Origin: Phytobacter massiliensis JC163
GTDB lineage: Bacteria > Pseudomonadota > Gammaproteobacteria > Enterobacterales > Enterobacteriaceae
DNA length: 64,000 nt
Assembly: GCF_000321045.1 (NCBI RefSeq)
Contig: NZ_HE578951.1
Location: forward strand, 1-64,000
Reading direction: 5' to 3'
Numbering within the stretch: the first letter of the stretch is position 1; each line of letters opens with the position of its first letter. Position numbers and translations under genes: made by a program. Below, piece after piece: positions 52,702 to 62,414 of the stretch. The notes under the pieces were generated by a model. That model was not told the DNA's origin and searched no databases. It saw only the letters and a list, made by a program, of their open reading frames with translations.

Positions 52702-53589
52702 TTACCGCCCACGGCGCTGGGTGTAGAGCGCATCCATCACGAAAATAGCGAGCGCCACCCAGATAAAGCCAAAGGTCACCATTTTGTCGGCGCCCGGATG
52801 CTCATCATAGAACGTCACCGCCAGCAGGAACATCAGCGTCGGGCCGATGTACTGGAAAAAGCCCAGCGTCGACAGGCGCAGGCGGGTGGCCGCGCCGGTA
52901 AAACAGAGCAGGGGAATAGTGGTCACTACCCCGGCGGCCATCAGCAGCAGGTTGAGCGACCAGCTGTTTTGCCCCATATGACTGGTGCTGCTATCGGCAA
53001 TGCCAAACAGCCAGATTGCCGCCACCGGTAATAGCCACAGGGTTTCCACCAGCATGCCGGTTTGCGCATCAACGGCGATTTTTTTCCGCAGCAGGCCGTA
53101 AAAGGCGAAGCTAAAGGCCAGGCCAAGGGCGATAACTGGTAGCGAACCAAACGTCCAAAGCTGCACCAGCACGCCGCAGGCCGCCAGCGCCACCGCCAGC
53201 CATTGCATTCGGCGAAAACGCTCGCCAAGAAAGATCATCCCCAGCAGGATATTCACCAGCGGGTTAATAAAGTAGCCGAGGCTGGCCTCCAGCAGATGAT
53301 GGTTATTGACCGCCCAGATAAACAGCAGCCAGTTGCCCCCCACCAGCACGGCGGAGAGCGCCAGTAGTAGAATCTTCTTCGGCGTTTTAAGCAGTTTTTT
53401 AACCTGCGGCCACTGACGGCTGAGGCTTATCAGCGCCACCATAAAGAAGAAGGACCAGATAACGCGGTGGGTGAGGATTTCATCCGCCGGGACGTACCAG
53501 ATAAGCTTGAAATAGGCAGGCGCGATGCCCCAAATAAAATAAGCGGCGAGGGCAAGTATGACCCCAAGCCGCGTCTGTTTTGCATCCAT
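52702..53589 (-). CDS. rarD: EamA-family transporter RarD
   Basis: A 295-residue member of the drug/metabolite transporter superfamily with ten predicted TM helices in two EamA repeats; the name comes from a chloramphenicol-sensitivity homologue. Substrate unknown. ATG 53589. It is separated from yigI by 51 bp. Confidence 0.94.
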   Translation of the reverse strand: MDAKQTRLGVILALAAYFIWGIAPAYFKLIWYVPADEILTHRVIWSFFFMVALISLSRQWPQVKKLLKTPKKILLLALSAVLVGGNWLLFIWAVNNHHLLEASLGYFINPLVNILLGMIFLGERFRRMQWLAVALAACGVLVQLWTFGSLPVIALGLAFSFAFYGLLRKKIAVDAQTGMLVETLWLLPVAAIWLFGIADSSTSHMGQNSWSLNLLLMAAGVVTTIPLLCFTGAATRLRLSTLGFFQYIGPTLMFLLAVTFYDEHPGADKMVTFGFIWVALAIFVMDALYTQRRGR

Positions 53590-53640
53590 CGGGAAAACTC
53601 TTTGCTAAAAAGTAACCACACTTTACCCGATTTTTGTGAC

Positions 53641-54108
53641 TCAACCCACCATATACGTTGCCGTGGCGCTGGCGATATAAACCTGTTCTTCATTGTGAAG
53701 CTCAACGCGGGCCACGGCCACTTTATTGCCCGCACGCAGCAGCGTACTGCTGGCGGTAAAACGCGTACCCCGGCCCGGACGCAAATAGTCGACGCGCAAA
53801 TCGATAGTGCCCATGCGCGACAGACGGGTGCGGAGCTCTTCTTCGGTCAGGGTAGCGTGGCGGGTTAAGGTACTCCCCACACACACCAGCCCGGCGGCCA
53901 CATCCAGCGCCGAGGCGATGACGCCGCCGTGTAAAATACTTTGCGCCCAGTTGCCCACCATCATGGGCTGGTTGTTAAAACCAAGCTGCGCATACTCTTT
54001 TTCGTAGCGTTCGAGTTCCAGCCCCAGCGCGCGGTTAAACGGCATGTGATAAACAAAGATTTCACCCACCAGCTTTAATGCGGCCTCGGCTGTAAGGACG
54101 GCAGACAT
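53641..54108 (-). CDS. yigI: Acyl-CoA thioesterase YigI
   Basis: A 155-residue hot-dog fold thioesterase of the PaaI type. [17 protein letters not shown] is the active-site helix region. E. coli YigI hydrolyses medium- and long-chain acyl-CoA. Length is identical to E. coli (155). It is divergent from pldA. Confidence 0.94.
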   Translation of the reverse strand: MSAVLTAEAALKLVGEIFVYHMPFNRALGLELERYEKEYAQLGFNNQPMMVGNWAQSILHGGVIASALDVAAGLVCVGSTLTRHATLTEEELRTRLSRMGTIDLRVDYLRPGRGTRFTASSTLLRAGNKVAVARVELHNEEQVYIASATATYMVG

Positions 54109-54266
54109 AGTGATCCTTCCAGTATGTTAATAGAATGTTGATTCTATGCCTCTAAAATGTTGATTTCCAGTTTAGGACAGGATAACTGCGCAGCGTCCGC
54201 AGAAATATGTAGAATAGGTGTTTCAAAAATGTTCAGTTCAACAACAAGGTCAGGGGAAGTAAGCCG

Positions 54267-55142
54267 ATGCGGACGTTTCTGGGTTGGTTTGTAGCGCTGT
54301 GGGCGTTGCCCGGCGCAGTTTTTGCGCAGGAAGCGACAGTTAAAGAGGTACACGACGCGCCAGCGGTGCGCGGCAGCATTATCGCTAATTTATTACAGGA
54401 GCATGATAATCCTTTCACGCTCTATCCGTATGATTCCAATTATCTGCTCTACACCTACACTGACGATCTGAATAAAGAGGCCATCAGCTCTTACAGCTGG
54501 GCCGATCAGTCTCGCAAAGATGAGGTGAAATTCCAGTTAAGTCTTGCGTTCCCGCTCTGGCGGGGTATCGTGGGGCCAAATTCGGTGCTGGGCGCTTCCT
54601 ATACGCAAAAATCGTGGTGGCAGCTCTCTAATACGGACGAGCCCGCCTCGTCGCCGTTCCGTGAAACCAACTATGAACCGCAGCTATTCCTGGGCTTCGC
54701 TACGGACTACCGACTTGGTGACTGGACACTGCGCGATGCGGAGTTTGGTTTCAATCATCAATCAAACGGGCGCTCCGATCCGACATCCCGCAGCTGGAAC
54801 CGAATCTATACCCGCCTGATGGCGGAGAACGCTAACTGGCTGGTGGAAGTTAAGCCCTGGTATGTGGTGGGCAATACGGACGACAACCACGATATCACCA
54901 AATACATGGGGTATTATCAGCTGCGCGTGGGGTATCAGTACGGCGACGCCATCTTTAGCGTGAAGGGCCAGTATAACTGGAACACCGGTTACGGCGGCGC
55001 AGAGATGGGGGTAAGCTATCCCATCACCAAACATGTCCGCTTCTATACGCAGGTATACAGCGGTTACGGCGAGTCGTTGATTGACTATAACTTCAATCAG
55101 ACACGTGTCGGCGTGGGTGTAATGCTCAACGATCTGTTTTAA
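54267..55142 (+). CDS. pldA: Outer membrane phospholipase A
   Basis: A 291-residue precursor with a signal peptide cleaved after AVFA (residue 20), then a 12-stranded beta barrel. The catalytic triad is H164, S166 and N178 in NHQSNGRSDPTSRSWNR. The C-terminal Phe is typical of outer membrane proteins. It removes phospholipids from the outer leaflet. Confidence 0.97.
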   Translation: MRTFLGWFVALWALPGAVFAQEATVKEVHDAPAVRGSIIANLLQEHDNPFTLYPYDSNYLLYTYTDDLNKEAISSYSWADQSRKDEVKFQLSLAFPLWRGIVGPNSVLGASYTQKSWWQLSNTDEPASSPFRETNYEPQLFLGFATDYRLGDWTLRDAEFGFNHQSNGRSDPTSRSWNRIYTRLMAENANWLVEVKPWYVVGNTDDNHDITKYMGYYQLRVGYQYGDAIFSVKGQYNWNTGYGGAEMGVSYPITKHVRFYTQVYSGYGESLIDYNFNQTRVGVGVMLNDLF

Positions 55143-55207
55143 GCATTGCAGTTTCATGAGCAGGCGCTGAAAATAGCGCCTGTTTTATTTTGGCGAACGG
55201 GGTCATT

Positions 55208-57034
55208 GTGGCGCAGGCGGAAGTATTGAATCTGGAATCGACGGCTTTACAGGTTTTACGGGAGACCTTCGGCTACCAGCAGTTTCGTCCAGGCCAGCAG
55301 CATATCATTGATACCGTGCTTGAAGGGCGCGACTGCCTGGTCGTTATGCCGACCGGCGGCGGCAAATCCCTCTGTTATCAAATTCCGGCGCTGCTGTTAC
55401 CGGGGCTGACGGTTGTCGTCTCGCCGCTGATTTCCCTGATGAAAGACCAGGTCGACCAGCTGCTTGCCAACGGCGTGGCGGCGGCGTGCCTGAACTCCAC
55501 TCAGAGCCGCGAGCAGCAGCATGAGGTGATGGCCGGCTGTCGCAGCGGGCAGATTCGCCTGCTCTATATCGCCCCTGAGCGTCTGATGCTCGACAACTTC
55601 CTCGACCAGCTTCTTCACTGGAACCCGGTGCTGCTGGCGGTGGACGAAGCGCACTGCATCTCCCAGTGGGGGCACGATTTCCGCCCGGAATACGCCGCGC
55701 TGGGCCAGCTACGTCAGCATCTTCCCTCCGTGCCTTTTATGGCGCTTACCGCCACGGCGGATGACACTACGCGGCGCGATATCGTGCGTCTGCTGGGGCT
55801 TAACGATCCGCTGATTCAAATCAGCAGCTTCGACCGGCCCAATATTCGCTACATGCTGATGGAGAAGTTCAAGCCTCTCGATCAGCTGCTGCGCTATGTG
55901 CACGACCAGCGCGGCAAATCCGGCATTATCTACTGCAACAGCCGGGCGAAAGTGGAAGACACCGCCGCCCGCCTGCAAAGCCGTGGTTTTAGCGCCGCGG
56001 CCTATCATGCCGGGCTGGAAAACGAGGTGCGCGCCAGCGTGCAGGAAAAATTCCAGCGTGACGATCTGCAAATCGTGGTGGCGACCGTCGCCTTCGGCAT
56101 GGGGATCAACAAGCCCAACGTGCGTTTTGTGGTGCACTTTGATATCCCGCGCAACATCGAATCCTACTACCAGGAAACGGGGCGCGCCGGGCGTGACGGG
56201 TTGCCCGCCGAGGCGATGCTCTTTTACGCGCCGGAAGATATGGCCTGGCTGCGTCGCTGTCTCGAAGAGAAGCCCGCCGGGCAGTTACAGGATATTGAGC
56301 GTCATAAGCTAAACGCGATGGGCGCTTTCGCCGAGGCGCAAACCTGCCGCCGTCTGGTGCTGCTCAACTACTTTGGCGAAGGGCGGCAGGCGCCCTGCGG
56401 CAACTGCGATATCTGTCTCGACCCGCCGAAACAGTACGATGGCCTGAAAGATGCGCAAATCGCGCTCTCCACGATTGGCCGGGTTAACCAGCGCTTCGGC
56501 ATGGGCTACGTGGTGGAAGTGATTCGCGGGGCGAATAACCAGCGCATCCGCGAACTTGGCCACGATAAGCTCAAGGTCTATGGCATGGGCCGCGAAAAAA
56601 GCCATGAGCACTGGGTCAGCGTTATTCGCCAGCTTATCCACCTGGGGCTGGTGACGCAGAATATCGCCCAGCATTCGGCCCTACAGATGACGGATGCCGC
56701 GCGCCCGGTACTGCGCGGCGAGGTGGCATTGCAGCTTGCCGTGCCACGGCTGGTGGCGTTGAAATCCCGCGTGATGCAAAAAGCCGCCGTCGGCAATTAT
56801 GACCGCAAGCTGTTTGCCAAATTACGCAAACTGCGCAAAGCGATCGCCGATGAAAACAACGTGCCGCCTTATGTGGTCTTCAACGACGCCACGCTTATCG
56901 AAATGGCGGAGCAGATGCCGGTATCGCCGGGTGAAATGCTCGGGGTCAACGGCGTCGGGGTACGTAAACTGGAGCGCTTCGGTCAGGAGTTTATGGCGCT
57001 TATCCGTGCGCATGTCGATGGCGATGAAGAGTAG
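55208..57034 (+). CDS. recQ: ATP-dependent DNA helicase RecQ
   Basis: A 608-residue SF2 3'-5' helicase of the RecF pathway. Walker [17 protein letters not shown] box [19 protein letters not shown], zinc-binding Cys in CRRL...CGNCDIC (about residues 380-403), winged helix, and an HRDC domain after about 525. GTG 55208 ([11 protein letters not shown]) corresponds to the E. coli start. Confidence 0.97.
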   Translation: MAQAEVLNLESTALQVLRETFGYQQFRPGQQHIIDTVLEGRDCLVVMPTGGGKSLCYQIPALLLPGLTVVVSPLISLMKDQVDQLLANGVAAACLNSTQSREQQHEVMAGCRSGQIRLLYIAPERLMLDNFLDQLLHWNPVLLAVDEAHCISQWGHDFRPEYAALGQLRQHLPSVPFMALTATADDTTRRDIVRLLGLNDPLIQISSFDRPNIRYMLMEKFKPLDQLLRYVHDQRGKSGIIYCNSRAKVEDTAARLQSRGFSAAAYHAGLENEVRASVQEKFQRDDLQIVVATVAFGMGINKPNVRFVVHFDIPRNIESYYQETGRAGRDGLPAEAMLFYAPEDMAWLRRCLEEKPAGQLQDIERHKLNAMGAFAEAQTCRRLVLLNYFGEGRQAPCGNCDICLDPPKQYDGLKDAQIALSTIGRVNQRFGMGYVVEVIRGANNQRIRELGHDKLKVYGMGREKSHEHWVSVIRQLIHLGLVTQNIAQHSALQMTDAARPVLRGEVALQLAVPRLVALKSRVMQKAAVGNYDRKLFAKLRKLRKAIADENNVPPYVVFNDATLIEMAEQMPVSPGEMLGVNGVGVRKLERFGQEFMALIRAHVDGDEE

Positions 57035-57101
57035 TCAGCCCGCCTGAAAAGTGCGAGGATGGTGACTCACTGAACGATTTCCTTCGCGAGTATCACCGAC
57101 A

Positions 57102-57722
57102 ATGTTAATGCTATTTTTCACCGTGGCGCTTGTGCATCTGGTAGCGTTGATGAGCCCCGGCCCCGATTTCTTCTTTGTGTCGCAAACCGCCGTCAGCCGC
57201 TCCCGTAAAGAGGCGATGATGGGCGTGTTCGGCATTACCTGCGGCGTTATGGTCTGGTCCGGCGTGGCGCTGCTGGGCCTGAATCTGATCCTCGAAAAAA
57301 TGGCCTGGCTGCATAACATCATTATGGTCGGCGGCGGGCTTTATCTCTGCTGGATGGGTTATCAGATGCTGCGCGGCGCGCTTAAGAAACAGGAGACAAG
57401 CGCAGAAGAACCGCATGTTGAACTCGCCACCAGCGGGCGCAGCTTTATGAAGGGGCTGCTGACCAATCTCGCTAACCCCAAAGCGATTATCTATTTTGGT
57501 TCGGTCTTCTCGCTTTTTGTCGGCGACAGCGTAGGCGCGGGCGCGCGCTGGGGTATTTTTGTATTAATCGCGCTGGAGACCTTCGCCTGGTTTACCGTCG
57601 TGGCCAGCCTGTTCGCCTTACCGGCGATGCGGCGCGGCTATCAGCGTCTGGCAAAGTGGATCGATGGTTTTGCTGGCGCCTTGTTTGCCGGTTTCGGCAT
57701 CCATTTAATTATTTCCCGTTGA
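57102..57722 (+). CDS. rhtC: Threonine export protein RhtC
   Basis: A 206-residue LysE/RhtB-family exporter with six hydrophobic segments and the family motif SPGPDFFFVSQTAVSRSRKEA near the N-terminus. Same length as E. coli RhtC. It follows recQ by 67 bp and is convergent with rhtB. Confidence 0.96.
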   Translation: MLMLFFTVALVHLVALMSPGPDFFFVSQTAVSRSRKEAMMGVFGITCGVMVWSGVALLGLNLILEKMAWLHNIIMVGGGLYLCWMGYQMLRGALKKQETSAEEPHVELATSGRSFMKGLLTNLANPKAIIYFGSVFSLFVGDSVGAGARWGIFVLIALETFAWFTVVASLFALPAMRRGYQRLAKWIDGFAGALFAGFGIHLIISR

Positions 57723-57798
57723 GTGCATACCCTATTCCCTCATCCCTGTGGGGTGAGGGGAGCAGGGTTAGCATGTCCGAATAAGCAGGAAAACAGCC

Positions 57799-58419
57799 TC
57801 AGGCGTGGCGCGCCGAGGCCAGCAGCGCCCCTACCAGCATAAACAGCGAGCCAAACACCTTATTTAACGCCTTCATCTGACGCGGCCCTTTGATCCATGC
57901 GGCAATGCGCTGCGCCAGCGTCGCATAGCCAATCATCACAATGATATCTACCACGATAGTCGTTACCCCCAGCACCACATACTGCATCACCTGCGGCTGG
58001 TTCGGCATCACGAATTGGGGAAAGAGCGCGGCAAGAAAGACAATGCTTTTCGGGTTAGTAAGGTTAACAAACACGGCGCGCTTAAAGAGATGCGCCCGGG
58101 ATTGCGTTTTCGCCAGCGTATTGAGATCGATGGCCCCTGCGGCGCGCCATTGCTGAATGCCCAGCCAAATCAGATAGGCCGCGCCCGCCCATTTCAGCAC
58201 TTCAAACGCGATGACCGACCGGGAGAAGAGGGTGCCCAGACCAATTCCCACCAGCACAATATGAATGCCGAGACCCGCCTGTAAACCGGCAATGGAGGCC
58301 GCCGCGCCGCGATAGCCGTGGTTGATGGAGGTGGTCATGGTATTGATCGCCCCGGAGCCTGGCGACAGGCTAAGAATTATGGATGTCAGGAGGTAGGCGA
58401 ACCACCACTCGAAGGTCAT
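57799..58419 (-). CDS. rhtB: Homoserine/homoserine lactone efflux protein RhtB
   Basis: A 206-residue LysE/RhtB-family exporter, paralogous to the neighbouring RhtC. N-terminal [19 protein letters not shown] is the family motif. ATG 58419 has AGGGAG upstream. It is divergent from pldB across 106 bp. Confidence 0.96.
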   Translation of the reverse strand: MTFEWWFAYLLTSIILSLSPGSGAINTMTTSINHGYRGAAASIAGLQAGLGIHIVLVGIGLGTLFSRSVIAFEVLKWAGAAYLIWLGIQQWRAAGAIDLNTLAKTQSRAHLFKRAVFVNLTNPKSIVFLAALFPQFVMPNQPQVMQYVVLGVTTIVVDIIVMIGYATLAQRIAAWIKGPRQMKALNKVFGSLFMLVGALLASARHA

Positions 58420-58525
58420 GAGAAACTCCCTGGTTGTCTGTTTTTATGCCACAATACGCTATTGTCAGCGGAACTTACCATAGGTCACAAAAACGTTTTT
58501 TTAACGCGAGCAGAGGCATAACCCC

Positions 58526-59518
58526 ATGTTCCGGCGAAACAAGGATTGGGAAAGCAGAGAGAGCGCATTTGCCGCTTTTAGTATGGGGCCGTTAACCGAT
58601 TTCTGGCGTCAGCGGGAAGAGGCGGAATTTACCGGGGTGGACAATATTCCGGTGCGTTTTGTCCGTTTTCATGCCGAAGGGCACGACAGCGTCATTGTGG
58701 TGTGCCCGGGGCGTATTGAAAGCTATGTGAAATACGCCGAGCTGGCCTATGACCTGTTCCAGCTCGGCTACGACGTGCTGATTATCGACCACCGCGGGCA
58801 GGGGCGCTCCGGGCGAATGCTGGCGGACACCCATCGCGGGCACGTGGTCAATTTCAGCGATTATGTCGATGATTTTGCCGCCTTCTGGCAGCAGGAGGTC
58901 GCACCCGGCCCGTGGCGGCGGCGGTTTATCCTTGCCCACTCAATGGGCGGGGCGATCGCCACGCTGTTTTTGCAACGTGAAGAGCATAACTGCGACGCCA
59001 TCGCGCTTTGCGCGCCGATGTTCGGTATCATTATTCACCTGCCGGACTGGATGGTGCGCCATCTCCTCGACTGGGCGGAGGGGCACCAGCGTCTGCGGGA
59101 GAACTACGCCATTGGCACCGGCCGCTGGCATGCGTTGCCCTTTAGCCTGAACGTGCTGACCCACAGCCGCGCGCGCTACCGGCGTAACCTGCGTTTTTAC
59201 GCCGACGAGCCGCAGTTACGCGTCGGTGGGCCTACCTGGCACTGGGTGCGGGAAGGCATCCTCGCTGGCGAACAGGTTCTGGCGGGCGCCATGCAGGACG
59301 CCACGCCGATGCTTATCATTCAGGCGGAAGAAGAGCGTGTCGTTGATAACCGCATGCACGATCGCTTCTGCGAAATTCGCGCCGCGGCGGGCAACCCCTG
59401 TGAGGGGGGAAAACCGCTTGTCATAGAGGGCGCGTACCATGAGATCCTCTTCGAAGAGGACGCTATGCGCTCAGTCGCGCTCAACGCCATTATCGACTTT
59501 TTCGAACGGCATCACTAA
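58526..59518 (+). CDS. pldB: Lysophospholipase L2
   Basis: A 330-residue alpha/beta hydrolase of the inner membrane that cleaves lysophospholipids and transfers acyl groups to phosphatidylglycerol. The nucleophile elbow is AHSMGGA (residues about 139-145). Slightly shorter than E. coli PldB (340). Cotranscribed with yigL (25 bp apart); in E. coli/Salmonella this mRNA is stabilised by SgrS during sugar-phosphate stress. Confidence 0.95.
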   Translation: MFRRNKDWESRESAFAAFSMGPLTDFWRQREEAEFTGVDNIPVRFVRFHAEGHDSVIVVCPGRIESYVKYAELAYDLFQLGYDVLIIDHRGQGRSGRMLADTHRGHVVNFSDYVDDFAAFWQQEVAPGPWRRRFILAHSMGGAIATLFLQREEHNCDAIALCAPMFGIIIHLPDWMVRHLLDWAEGHQRLRENYAIGTGRWHALPFSLNVLTHSRARYRRNLRFYADEPQLRVGGPTWHWVREGILAGEQVLAGAMQDATPMLIIQAEEERVVDNRMHDRFCEIRAAAGNPCEGGKPLVIEGAYHEILFEEDAMRSVALNAIIDFFERHH

Positions 59519-59543
59519 TGACTTACTGAGGTTAAATTTTCCT

Positions 59544-60344
59544 ATGTACCAGGTTGTTGCATCTGATTTAGATGGCACATTGCTCTCCCCCGATCACACC
59601 CTTTCCCCCTACGCGAAAGAGACCCTAAAGCTGCTGACCACGCGCGGCCTGAACTTCGTCTTCGCCACGGGGCGCCACCATGTGGATGTGGGGCAAATCC
59701 GCGATAACCTGGGGATCAAGGCCTATATGATCACCTCTAACGGCGCGCGCGTACACGATACCGACGGCAACCTGGTGTTTACCCACAACCTGGACCGCGA
59801 TATCGCCGCCGACTTGTTTGGCGTGATGCATAACAACCCCGAGATCATCACCAACGTCTACCGCGACGATGAATGGTTTATGAACCGCCATCGCCCGGAT
59901 GAGATGCGTTTCTTTAAAGAGGCGGTGTTCCAGTACTCTCTCTTTGAGCCGGGTCTGCTGGAGCCGGAGGGGATCAGCAAAGTGTTCTTCACCTGCGATA
60001 CCCACGAGCCGCTGCTGCCGCTGGAGCAGGCGATCAATGCCCGCTGGGGCGATCGCGTTAACGTCAGTTTCTCGACACTGACCTGCCTTGAAGTGATGGC
60101 AGGGGGCGTGTCGAAAGGGCACGCGCTGGAAGCGGTGGCGAAGGCGCTGGGCTACAGCCTGAAAGAGTGTATTGCCTTCGGTGACGGTATGAACGACGCG
60201 GAAATGCTGTCGATGGCGGGCAAAGGCTGCATTATGGGCAATGCGCACCAGCGTCTTAAAGACCTCCATCCTGAGCTGGAAGTGATTGGCACCAATGCTG
60301 AAGACGCGGTGCCAAAATACCTGCGGGAACTGTTTCTTGGGTGA
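59544..60344 (+). CDS. yigL: HAD sugar/PLP phosphatase YigL
   Basis: A 266-residue Cof-type HAD phosphatase. Motif I is SDLDGTLL, motif II ITSNGA, motif III GGVSKGHAL and motif IV GDGMNDAEM. The family dephosphorylates sugar phosphates and pyridoxal phosphate and relieves glucose-phosphate stress. ATG 59544 (MYQVVASDLDG) lies after pldB and gives the E. coli length; the in-frame extension into pldB is not used. Confidence 0.96.
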   Translation: MYQVVASDLDGTLLSPDHTLSPYAKETLKLLTTRGLNFVFATGRHHVDVGQIRDNLGIKAYMITSNGARVHDTDGNLVFTHNLDRDIAADLFGVMHNNPEIITNVYRDDEWFMNRHRPDEMRFFKEAVFQYSLFEPGLLEPEGISKVFFTCDTHEPLLPLEQAINARWGDRVNVSFSTLTCLEVMAGGVSKGHALEAVAKALGYSLKECIAFGDGMNDAEMLSMAGKGCIMGNAHQRLKDLHPELEVIGTNAEDAVPKYLRELFLG

Positions 60345-60423
60345 TTTTTTGCTCTTTATTTGACCAGTTGTCAACCTGATACTTCGCTACAATGGATGCA
60401 CTTTATCCAAAGAGACATTCATT

Positions 60424-61323
60424 GTGGCGTTACTGATCATTACCACTGTCCTGTGGGCATTCTCGTTTAGCTTCTACGGCGAATACCTTGCCGGGCACGT
60501 CGACAGCTATTTCGCTGTGCTGGTGCGTGTTGGCCTGGCGGCGCTGGTGTTCCTGCCGTTTCTGCGTACCCGTGGGCACAGCCTGAAAACCATAGGCCTC
60601 TATATGCTGGTGGGCGCGATGCAGCTTGGCATCATGTATATGCTGAGCTTCCACGCCTACCTTTACCTGACCGTGTCCGAACTGCTGCTGTTTACCGTGC
60701 TGACGCCGCTCTATATCACCCTGATCTACGATCTGATGAGCAAGCGCCGCCTGCGCTGGGGCTACGCCTTTAGCGCGCTGCTGGCGGTGATTGGCGCGGG
60801 CATTATTCGTTACGATCAGGTGACGGATCACTTCTGGACGGGGCTGCTGCTGGTGCAGCTTTCCAACATCAGCTTCGCTATCGGGATGGTGGGCTATAAG
60901 CGCTTGATGGAGACCCGCCCCATGCCGCAGCATAACGCCTTCGCCTGGTTCTACCTTGGCGCGTTTCTGGTGGCGGTGGTGGCCTGGTCCGCGTTAGGCA
61001 ACGCGCAGAAAATCCCGGAAACAACGCTGCAGTGGGGTATCCTGGTCTTTCTGGGCGTGGCGGCGTCAGGCATCGGCTACTTTATGTGGAACTACGGCGC
61101 AACCCAGGTGGACGCGGGCACGCTTGGCATCATGAATAATATGCACGTTCCCGCCGGGTTACTGGTGAACCTCGCCATCTGGCACCAGCAGCCCCACTGG
61201 CCGAGCTTTATCACGGGTGCTGTGGTGATAGTGGCCTCGCTGTGGGTCCATCGCCGCTGGGTCGCTCCGCGCTCCGCACAAACGGCAGATGGTCGCAGGC
61301 ATGGTTCCGCGCTGAGCGAATAA
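60424..61323 (+). CDS. yigM: Biotin transporter YigM (BioP)
   Basis: A 299-residue EamA-type carrier with ten predicted TM helices, the high-affinity biotin importer of E. coli. GTG start at 60424 follows AAAGAGACATT. Its last 113 bp lie opposite the 3' end of metR. Confidence 0.96.
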   Translation: MALLIITTVLWAFSFSFYGEYLAGHVDSYFAVLVRVGLAALVFLPFLRTRGHSLKTIGLYMLVGAMQLGIMYMLSFHAYLYLTVSELLLFTVLTPLYITLIYDLMSKRRLRWGYAFSALLAVIGAGIIRYDQVTDHFWTGLLLVQLSNISFAIGMVGYKRLMETRPMPQHNAFAWFYLGAFLVAVVAWSALGNAQKIPETTLQWGILVFLGVAASGIGYFMWNYGATQVDAGTLGIMNNMHVPAGLLVNLAIWHQQPHWPSFITGAVVIVASLWVHRRWVAPRSAQTADGRRHGSALSE

Positions 61324-62164
61324 ACGCTTCGGTTACCGGCTGGCGCTGCTCGCCGTCGCGCACGGCGGCGTACAGCCGGCTCCATAATCCCTCGCCCAGG
61401 GTTTTGGTCACCACCAGACCCTGGCGCTCGAAACTCTCCACCACCCAGTGCGGCAGGGCGGCAATGCCCATTCGCGCCGCCACCATCTGAATCAGCAGCA
61501 GGGTGTTATCCACGCTTTTCAACTGCGGGCTTATCCCTGCGGGCTGCAAAAAGTGCCGCCAGATATCCAGGCGGCTGCGCTGCACCGGATAGATCAGCAG
61601 CGTCTCTGCGGCGATATCTTCCGGCGTCACTCGCGCCCGTGCGGCGAGCGGATGGTCCGGGGACAGCACCAGGCGCACTTCAAAATCAAACATCGGCGAA
61701 TAGTGCAGGCCGCTACGCGGCAGAATATCCGAGGTGAGCACCACGTCCAGCTCGCTCTGCTGGAGCGCAGGCTGCGGATCAAAGGTCACGCCGGATTTGA
61801 AATCCATCTCCACCTGCGGCCACTGCGCGCGGAAATTTTCCAGCGCCGGGGTCAGCCACTGAATACAGCTATGGCACTCAATGGCGATGCGCAGCCTGGT
61901 CTGCTGCGGCTCGTTGCAGGCCAGCAGCGCGTTACTGATTTGCGGCAGTACCTGGTTGGCCAGCTGCAGCAGAATCTCCCCCTGCGGGGTAAAGCGTAGC
62001 GGCTGACTTTTACGCACAAAAAGCCGGAAGCCAAGGCGCTGTTCCAGATCGCTGAACTGGTGGGAAAGCGCGGATTGCGTCTGGTGCAGCGAGGCCGCCG
62101 CTGCCGCGAGCGACCCGCAGTTCCGTAACGCCTGTAGCGTTTTCAGATGTTTAATTTCGATCAT
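61211..62164 (-). CDS. metR: LysR regulator MetR
   Basis: A 317-residue LysR activator of metE and metH with homocysteine as coeffector. HTH is at residues 1-60 ([20 protein letters not shown]). ATG 62164 overlaps a MetR site. The C-terminal coding part overlaps convergent yigM by 113 bp, as in E. coli. Confidence 0.97.
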   Translation of the reverse strand: MIEIKHLKTLQALRNCGSLAAAAASLHQTQSALSHQFSDLEQRLGFRLFVRKSQPLRFTPQGEILLQLANQVLPQISNALLACNEPQQTRLRIAIECHSCIQWLTPALENFRAQWPQVEMDFKSGVTFDPQPALQQSELDVVLTSDILPRSGLHYSPMFDFEVRLVLSPDHPLAARARVTPEDIAAETLLIYPVQRSRLDIWRHFLQPAGISPQLKSVDNTLLLIQMVAARMGIAALPHWVVESFERQGLVVTKTLGEGLWSRLYAAVRDGEQRQPVTEAFIRSARNHACDHLPFVRSAERPSGDGPTARPLSPQHP

Positions 62165-62176
62165 GAATGTCCTTCA
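62164..62176. promoter_or_regulatory. MetR binding site
   Basis: TGAATGTCCTTCA is an exact match to the MetR consensus TGAA-N2-T-N2-TTCA. It begins at the metR start codon and serves the divergent metR/metE pair. Confidence 0.75.
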
Positions 62177-62227
62177 CTTCGGCATGAACAATTTGCGCTT
62201 GAGGAATATACAGTACATTTACATTAT

Positions 62228-62251
62228 GGATGTGTAAACATCCAGACGGCC
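62228..62251. promoter_or_regulatory. Candidate MetJ met-box array
   Basis: Three tandem 8-mers, GGATGTGT, AAACATCC and AGACGGCC, match the met box AGACGTCT at 5, 5 and 6 of 8 positions. The first two form a palindrome. They end exactly where the ERIC element begins. Confidence 0.5.
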
Positions 62252-62377
62252 AAAACTCGTCATATTTCGACTTGCAGATGCGTTGGCTTCCTCGCTTACC
62301 CCAGTCACTTACTTGAGTAAGCTCCCGGGGATGCGCTGCGTCGCCGCCTTCCTGCCAGCTGAACTATTTAGCGTTTT
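62252..62377. repeat. ERIC element (126 bp) upstream of metE
   Basis: Bounded by AAAAC and GTTTT, with conserved TTTCGACTTGCAGATGCG and the central ACCCCAGTCACTTACTTGAG. It is the same family and orientation as the copy after ilvC. It occupies most of the DNA between the metR/metE control sites and the metE start. Confidence 0.93.
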
Positions 62378-62414
62378 GCTCCGGACTCAATGAAATAATG
62401 ATGAGGCTCAAAAA

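Noticed and set aside
57737-57762. CCCTCA...TGAGGG hairpin between rhtC and rhtB as a terminator
   Set aside because: A stem is present but there is no T tract on either side, so termination cannot be claimed.
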